Positions 6,263 through 9,956 of a stretch of 9,956 bases of DNA are shown here, one piece after another. Position numbers and translations under genes: made by a program. This stretch comes from Fimbriimonadaceae bacterium (GTDB lineage: Bacteria; Armatimonadota; Fimbriimonadia; Fimbriimonadales; Fimbriimonadaceae). Position 1 is the stretch's first letter, and the number at the start of each line of letters is the position of its first letter. Under the pieces are notes generated by a model that was not told the DNA's origin, made no database searches, and worked only from the letters and a program-made list of their open reading frames with translations. The stretch spans positions 1 to 9,956 of the forward strand of contig JACFNW010000048.1 of the NCBI GenBank assembly GCA_019454665.1, in the 5' to 3' direction.

Positions 6263-7366
6263 GTGGCGGAACAGGGCCAAGAGAAGACAGAAGACGCTAC
6301 CCCCAGGCGTAGGCAAGAAGCTCGGAAGAAGGGAACGGTCGCCAAGTCGCATGACTTGGTCGGCGCGGCAACGCTGTTCGCAATGCTTCTTGCAGCCCCC
6401 TTCGCGTTGCAGGCGATCGGCACGGGCCTGTTCGAGAGCATGACTCTCGGTATTTCTCATGCCACGAACGATTTGTCCTTCGAGACGCTTCGCAACCACC
6501 TGATCTTGACCATCCGCCCGGTTGTGCCAGGCTTTGCGATCCTCGTCCTCACCATCATGGCGGTCGGTGTGGCCACCAACTTCGCACAGGTGGGATTCGT
6601 ACCAAGCTTCGAGGCTATGGCTCCCAAGCTCGAGAAGATTGATCCCTTCAAAGGATTCCAGCGCCTCTTCTCGGCCCGAACGTTTGTGGAAGGCGCCAAA
6701 GCCGTGATCAAAACAGGCGTCTTCTCCTGGATCGTATGGACCTCGATCGAGTCCAGTTGGCCTCAACTGGTGGGACTATCCAAGCTCCAAGCACCGGCGG
6801 CACTGGGAGTAGTAGGTGGAATGGTCCACGGACTGTTGCTCAAGATCGCCGGCCTTTGGTTGGCCCTGGCGGCACTCGACTACTTTTTCCAGCGCAAGCA
6901 GACCGAAAAGCAGCTGCGGATGACCAAGCAGGAGGTGCGACAGGAGATGAAGGAGATGGAGACGTCTCCCGAACTGCGCGCGAAAATCGCCGAGCGTCGG
7001 CGCAAGTTGCTGAAAGGGCGTCTGGCCGACAACGTGGCCAAGGCCGACGTCATCGTCACCAACCCAACCCACTACTCCGTGGCTATCCAGTACGAACACG
7101 GCGAAATGGCGGCACCGATCGTGGTGGCGAAGGGGCAAGACTGGCTCGCCTTGCGCATTCGTGAAATCGCCAAAGAAGAAGACATTCCCATTATGCCGAG
7201 TCCTCCTTTGGCGCGCTCGCTCTACAAGCAATGCGAGGTGGGAGACCCCATTCCTCGCGACTTGTTCCAAGCCGTTGCAGAAGTGCTCGCCTTTGTCTAC
7301 CGCACCGCTGGACAACGCTCGACGAAGAAGCGCGGCAAGAAAGGCGGACGCAAGTGGGTGGCGTAA
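6263..7366 (+). CDS. flhB: Flagellar export switch protein FlhB
   Basis: FlhB sits in the membrane beside FliR and switches export from rod/hook to filament substrates after cleaving itself. The 367 residues show the conserved N-terminus EKTEDATPRRRQEARKKG (7-24). Four membrane segments follow at about 34-52, 86-106, 149-165 and 184-207, with IDPFKGFQRLFS (126-137) between them. A charged linker DYFFQRKQTEKQLRMTKQEV (206-225) precedes the cytoplasmic domain. The autocleavage motif NPTH is at 267-270, cut between N267 and P268. SPPLARSLY near the end is also typical, and the tail is Lys/Arg-rich. The GTG start abuts the fliR TAA with no gap and has a GGGGG tract about 9 bases upstream. It is the last gene of the operon; flhA does not follow. 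Confidence 0.97.
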   Translation: MAEQGQEKTEDATPRRRQEARKKGTVAKSHDLVGAATLFAMLLAAPFALQAIGTGLFESMTLGISHATNDLSFETLRNHLILTIRPVVPGFAILVLTIMAVGVATNFAQVGFVPSFEAMAPKLEKIDPFKGFQRLFSARTFVEGAKAVIKTGVFSWIVWTSIESSWPQLVGLSKLQAPAALGVVGGMVHGLLLKIAGLWLALAALDYFFQRKQTEKQLRMTKQEVRQEMKEMETSPELRAKIAERRRKLLKGRLADNVAKADVIVTNPTHYSVAIQYEHGEMAAPIVVAKGQDWLALRIREIAKEEDIPIMPSPPLARSLYKQCEVGDPIPRDLFQAVAEVLAFVYRTAGQRSTKKRGKKGGRKWVA

Positions 7367-7367
7367 T

Positions 7368-7382
7368 GCTCAAATGTTGAGC
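7368..7382. terminator. Short symmetric hairpin between convergent flhB and carB ends
   Basis: GCTCAA (7368-7373) and TTGAGC (7377-7382) form a perfect 6-bp stem with a 3-base loop. It begins 1 base after the flhB stop and covers the carB stop codon. It could form in transcripts from either strand. No T-rich tract follows on either side, so it is not a classical intrinsic terminator. It may stabilise 3' ends, or it may be chance. Confidence 0.25.
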
Positions 7383-9085
7383 GCCGCGTCATCCTCGGTC
7401 TCGAACGTCCCATAGTAGTATGGTGTTGCGGATTCGAATTCGCCGGCACAGGTATCCACCATCTTGAACACGGGTTCGCCCTGCATCGCCTTGATGAATC
7501 CCCCAGCGATCGCTCGAACCCGAGTCACCGGGTCTTGCTCATGCACGGCCTCGCTCTCAGCCTCCCGTGAGACTCCCAAGAGAGAGCGGATGGTCGCGGA
7601 GGGAAAGCCGATGTGAAAGGCTCGCTGGATCAGCCCACTAATATGCTCTGCGTCCTCACCTTGGGTCGGCGTGCTCTCGACAAGGTCCAACAACTCCCGC
7701 TCCACATCGAGCAGGTTCTGGATTTTGCGCAAGAACCACTTGTCAACCCGGCTGATCCGGTTGACCCCGTCCACACCCCAGCCTCGGCGCAAGGCCTCGG
7801 CAAGAGCCCAAAGGCGCTCGTCGGTGGGTTTGGCGCAAGCGCTCCTCAGCGAAGTATCGTCCAAGGCGGCCATCTTGGGGTGGCGCAGGTCCTTCTGCTT
7901 GACCTCCAAGCCCCGAATGGCTTTCATCAAAGCCGATTCGAAGGTACGGTCAATCGCCATCACCTCGCCGGTTGCCTTCATCTGAGTTGAGAGGTGACGA
8001 TCGCCTTGAGGAAACTTGTCGAACGGCCACCGAGGAATCTTCACCACACAGTAGTCCAAGGCGGGCTCGAAACAAGCTTTCGTGGTTCCGGTCACCTGAT
8101 TGTCGATCTGGTCGAGCGTCTTGCCAACCGCGATCTTAGCAGCGACTCGGGCGATGGGATAGCCGGTTGCTTTGGAGGCCAAGGCCGAGGAACGCGACAC
8201 ACGCGGGTTCACCTCGATGATGTAGTAGTCGAAGCTGTCGGGGTTCACCGAGAGCTGGACGTTGCACCCGCCCTCGATCTTCAGGGCTTGGATGATCTTG
8301 AGCGAAGCCGTGCGAAGCATGTGGTACTCGATGTCGCTCAACGTTTGGCTGGGCGCAACCACGATGGAGTCGCCGGTATGCACGCCCATTGGGTCGAGAT
8401 TCTCCATGTTGCACACAGTGATGCAGTTCCCAGCCGAATCCCGCATGACTTCGTACTCGACTTCTTTCCAACCCAGTAGCGATCGCTCGATCATCAGCTG
8501 GCTCCGCATGGAGAGCTTGAGGCCCTTCGAGCCGATCTCCCACAACTCGTCTCGGTTGTAGGCCACACCCCCACCCGTACCGCCCAACGTGTAAGCCGGG
8601 CGAATGATACAGGGGTATGGGGCTTCGTCCAGGAGAGCCTCCAGTTGCTCCGGGGTTTCAACGATCCAGCTCTCGGGCACGGGCTCCTTGATCTCGCGCA
8701 TCAGGGATCGGAACAGTTCACGGTCTTCGGCCTTGCGGATGGCTTCGAGCTGGGTGCCGAGTAGCCGAACAGAGTACTTCTCCAAGACGCCGCGCTCGGC
8801 CAGTTGGGTGGCAAGGTTCAGGCCCGTTTGGCCGCCGAGGGTGGGAAGAACCGCGTCGGGCCTTTCCCGTGCGATGACTCGTTCGCAGAACTCGGGCGTG
8901 AGCGGCTCGATATACAGGGCGTCCGCGACGTCCCAATCGGTCATGATCGTGGCCGGGTTGCTGTTGATGAGCACCACCTCGTGTCCCTCTTCCTTGAGCG
9001 ACTTGCAGGCCTGAGTGCCCGCGTAGTCGAACTCGGCGGCTTGACCGATGACGATGGGACCCGATCCGATGACGAGGATCTTCAT
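7370..9085 (-). CDS. carB: Carbamoyl-phosphate synthase large subunit, N-terminal half only (split CarB)
   Basis: The N-terminal half of CarB makes carboxyphosphate from bicarbonate and ATP and combines it with ammonia to give carbamate, for pyrimidine and arginine synthesis. This ORF is 571 residues against about 1,070 for a full CarB. It contains the complete first ATP-grasp domain: [17 protein letters not shown] (7-23), [11 protein letters not shown] (40-50), R122, R162 in [15 protein letters not shown] (159-173), H236 in GVHTGDS, and the metal ligands E291 and N293 in [10 protein letters not shown]. The oligomerisation domain follows and ends at [16 protein letters not shown] (556-571), the point where full CarB passes into the second ATP-grasp domain. 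That second domain and the allosteric MGS-like domain are absent, and flhB lies immediately beyond. The start overlaps the upstream gene's stop (ATGA). Separate half-length CarB subunits are known in Methanocaldococcus and Aquifex, so this is likely a natural split. Confidence 0.95.
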   Translation of the reverse strand: MKILVIGSGPIVIGQAAEFDYAGTQACKSLKEEGHEVVLINSNPATIMTDWDVADALYIEPLTPEFCERVIARERPDAVLPTLGGQTGLNLATQLAERGVLEKYSVRLLGTQLEAIRKAEDRELFRSLMREIKEPVPESWIVETPEQLEALLDEAPYPCIIRPAYTLGGTGGGVAYNRDELWEIGSKGLKLSMRSQLMIERSLLGWKEVEYEVMRDSAGNCITVCNMENLDPMGVHTGDSIVVAPSQTLSDIEYHMLRTASLKIIQALKIEGGCNVQLSVNPDSFDYYIIEVNPRVSRSSALASKATGYPIARVAAKIAVGKTLDQIDNQVTGTTKACFEPALDYCVVKIPRWPFDKFPQGDRHLSTQMKATGEVMAIDRTFESALMKAIRGLEVKQKDLRHPKMAALDDTSLRSACAKPTDERLWALAEALRRGWGVDGVNRISRVDKWFLRKIQNLLDVERELLDLVESTPTQGEDAEHISGLIQRAFHIGFPSATIRSLLGVSREAESEAVHEQDPVTRVRAIAGGFIKAMQGEPVFKMVDTCAGEFESATPYYYGTFETEDDAALNI

Positions 9086-9576
9086 TCCTTTGCCTCCTCA
9101 GCGAGCGACTGCAGGGCGTGGATCTCGGCGAGGTGCGCCAAGTCCTTCGGTCGACCAGCTGCCTTCTTCATGTCAAGTAGGTCAGTAAGCGATGCCACTC
9201 GAACGTGATGGCCATAGAGCTCAAACACCGAGGCGCGTTCAAAGACTCCGTCGAAGTCGATTCCATCACCTACGTAAGCGAGCAGGTCCAGGTCGCCCGA
9301 CTCCGATGTCAGCGTGAAGTTTGCTCCGTTGAGGAGTGCTTGCACATCTAAACGATAGGGAATGGATCCATCGGGCAATCGAAGGCTAGGGTTCAGGGAA
9401 TTCACGGCCTGAACCAAGATTTCAAGGTCTTCTGGGCTGCGAGGGTAGAATATGTCTACATCTTGAGTCACGTAGGATGACCCGTGCAGTCTGAGGGCGA
9501 TCCCTCCAATAATGACAAATCGGGCTTCAGTTGCCGCGAGTGTTTCGATGATCGTCTCGAAAGGTCCCTTGTTCAT
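9082..9576 (-). CDS. Nucleotidyltransferase-fold protein (MNT/AbiEii-like), between carA and carB
   Basis: This 164-residue protein belongs to the polymerase-beta nucleotidyltransferase superfamily. It has the hallmark GG (24-25, in [12 protein letters not shown]) followed by DVD (39-41) as the metal-binding DxD, and a third acidic site in [10 protein letters not shown] (D95, D97). The remaining visible conservation, [17 protein letters not shown] in the C-terminal third, matches as I recall a common stand-alone family annotated as nucleotidyltransferase or AbiEii toxin-like. The catalytic acids are all present, so it could be active; the substrate is unknown. It has no recognised role in carbamoyl phosphate synthesis. 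The start overlaps the preceding small ORF (ATGA) with a GAGAGG about 5 bases upstream, and its 3' end carries the carB ribosome binding site. By hand count over 9121-9540 its GC is about 54%, against about 59% over five sampled carB lines, a mild hint of separate origin. Confidence 0.85.
   Translation of the reverse strand: MNKGPFETIIETLAATEARFVIIGGIALRLHGSSYVTQDVDIFYPRSPEDLEILVQAVNSLNPSLRLPDGSIPYRLDVQALLNGANFTLTSESGDLDLLAYVGDGIDFDGVFERASVFELYGHHVRVASLTDLLDMKKAAGRPKDLAHLAEIHALQSLAEEAKE
9093..9099 (-). promoter_or_regulatory. carB ribosome binding site inside the nucleotidyltransferase gene
   Basis: On the minus strand GAGGAGG lies 7 bases before the carB ATG, a near-ideal Shine-Dalgarno. 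It is part of the codons for the last residues (EEAKE) of the nucleotidyltransferase. carB translation is therefore physically tied to this inserted gene, and the gene could not be cleanly lost without rebuilding the carB start. Confidence 0.7.
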
Positions 9577-9788
9577 CGGCGCCTCTCGTTGAAGGGTCCC
9601 GTTAGCCCATAGGGCATACGGCGAAGTCGTTCCGTGGGAGTGAGCTTGAGGTTGGCGCGCAACAGTGAGAGGTCGACTCCATGGGCGTCGTGTGCATGGT
9701 AAGCGGATGTGTACTCCCGAACGAATGCGGCTTGTTCTTCAACTGACATCGCTTGAACCTGTTTTGCACTGCGGGTATCCTTCTTCAC
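9573..9788 (-). CDS. Small protein of unknown function paired with the nucleotidyltransferase
   Basis: This 71-residue protein begins at a GTG that overlaps the carA stop (GTGA), with GGAGG about 10 bases upstream. An ATG farther up at 9845 lies inside carA in another frame and was not used; an ATG at 9749 would give a shorter protein without good ribosome binding. It is charged and probably helical. Residues 38-58, [21 protein letters not shown], resemble the core of small proteins that, as I remember, often precede nucleotidyltransferases of this type, consistent with a toxin-antitoxin-like or obligate pair. No catalytic motif is recognised. The last 13 residues ([13 protein letters not shown]) do not look like a continuation of that family, while a different frame does (see findings), so the C-terminus may be frameshifted or divergent. 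Function is not assigned. Confidence 0.65.
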   Translation of the reverse strand: MKKDTRSAKQVQAMSVEEQAAFVREYTSAYHAHDAHGVDLSLLRANLKLTPTERLRRMPYGLTGPFNERRR

Positions 9789-9956
9789 CGCTTCATCGCC
9801 TCCATTTTGGCCACAAATTCCACAAAGTAAGGCCGCGAATCCCAAGGTCCCGGCGCAGCTTCGGGGTGATACTGGATCGAACGCGCCTCGAAGTCCAACG
9901 CCCGAATCCCCTCGACCGTCCCGTCGTTCACGTTCAACTGCGTGATCGCCGCATTT
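9785..9956 (-). CDS. carA: Carbamoyl-phosphate synthase small (glutaminase) subunit CarA, C-terminal end
   Basis: The minus strand at the right edge reads 56 residues ending at the TGA at 9785-9787. The segment [20 protein letters not shown] followed by [13 protein letters not shown] is the C-terminal signature of CarA. The HPEA carries the His and Glu of the class I glutamine amidotransferase Cys-His-Glu triad, and the following PGP is typical of CarA rather than of other members such as GuaA or TrpG. CarA releases ammonia from glutamine and channels it to CarB. The rest of the gene, including the nucleophilic Cys, lies beyond the window. It is the upstream member of a four-gene string with 4-base overlaps. 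Confidence 0.93.
   Translation of the reverse strand, partial: NAAITQLNVNDGTVEGIRALDFEARSIQYHPEAAPGPWDSRPYFVEFVAKMEAMKR

Noticed and set aside
5159..6766. A 535-residue minus-strand frame antisense to the fliP end, fliQ, fliR and flhB start
   Set aside because: Same reason: the sense genes are certain, and the antisense product is rich in His, Gln and Arg with no domain.
9696..9719. R-x6-H in the small ORF (R24 to H31), which resembles the HEPN RNase signature Rx4-6H
   Set aside because: A HEPN domain needs about 100 residues of four-helix bundle; this protein has 71, and the segment is too short and generic to support HEPN.
1..9956. tRNA, rRNA, CRISPR arrays, insertion sequences or attachment sites
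   Set aside because: No repeat-spacer pattern, transposase, long terminal inverted repeats or recognisable structural RNA was seen; nearly all bases are coding.

Overview
The window is GC-rich bacterial chromosome carrying a flagellar export and switch operon flanked by unrelated genes. Nothing in it names the species. The combination of a high-GC genome with frequent GTG starts, a long FliY-like FliN, a half-length CarB and a MASE1 protein would fit a deep-branching phylum such as Armatimonadota (Fimbriimonadia-like). That placement is a weak guess from memory, not a sequence match.

Layout. (1) 1-1466, minus strand: a ribokinase (rbsK) followed after 18 bases by the N-terminal part of a MASE1-domain membrane protein that runs off the left edge. 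(2) 1522-1935, plus strand: a short, probably exported protein with an FKBP-like fold that has lost the usual isomerase residues. (3) 1936-2064: a 129-base leader with a good sigma-28-type promoter candidate. (4) 2065-7366, plus strand: a tightly packed operon fliM, fliN/fliY, fliO, fliP, fliQ, fliR, flhB, with gaps of 0-11 bases or short overlaps throughout. (5) 7370-9956, minus strand: a pyrimidine/arginine operon reading carA (3' end only), a 71-residue small ORF, a nucleotidyltransferase-fold protein, and carB. The last three junctions are 4-base stop/start overlaps. flhB and carB converge with only 3 bases between their stop codons.

How the genes fit together. FliM and the FliY-like FliN form the rotor C-ring (switch). 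FliP, FliQ and FliR form the export gate, FliO helps assemble it, and FlhB is the autocleaving substrate-specificity switch. flhA, which often follows flhB, is not here. CarA and CarB together make carbamoyl phosphate, but the CarB here is only the carboxyphosphate-forming half. The second ATP-grasp half must be encoded elsewhere if the enzyme is functional.

The points most worth a second look are the toxin-antitoxin-like nucleotidyltransferase pair embedded between carA and carB, the clean half-length carB, and the sigma-28-like promoter placed in front of what is usually an early flagellar operon.
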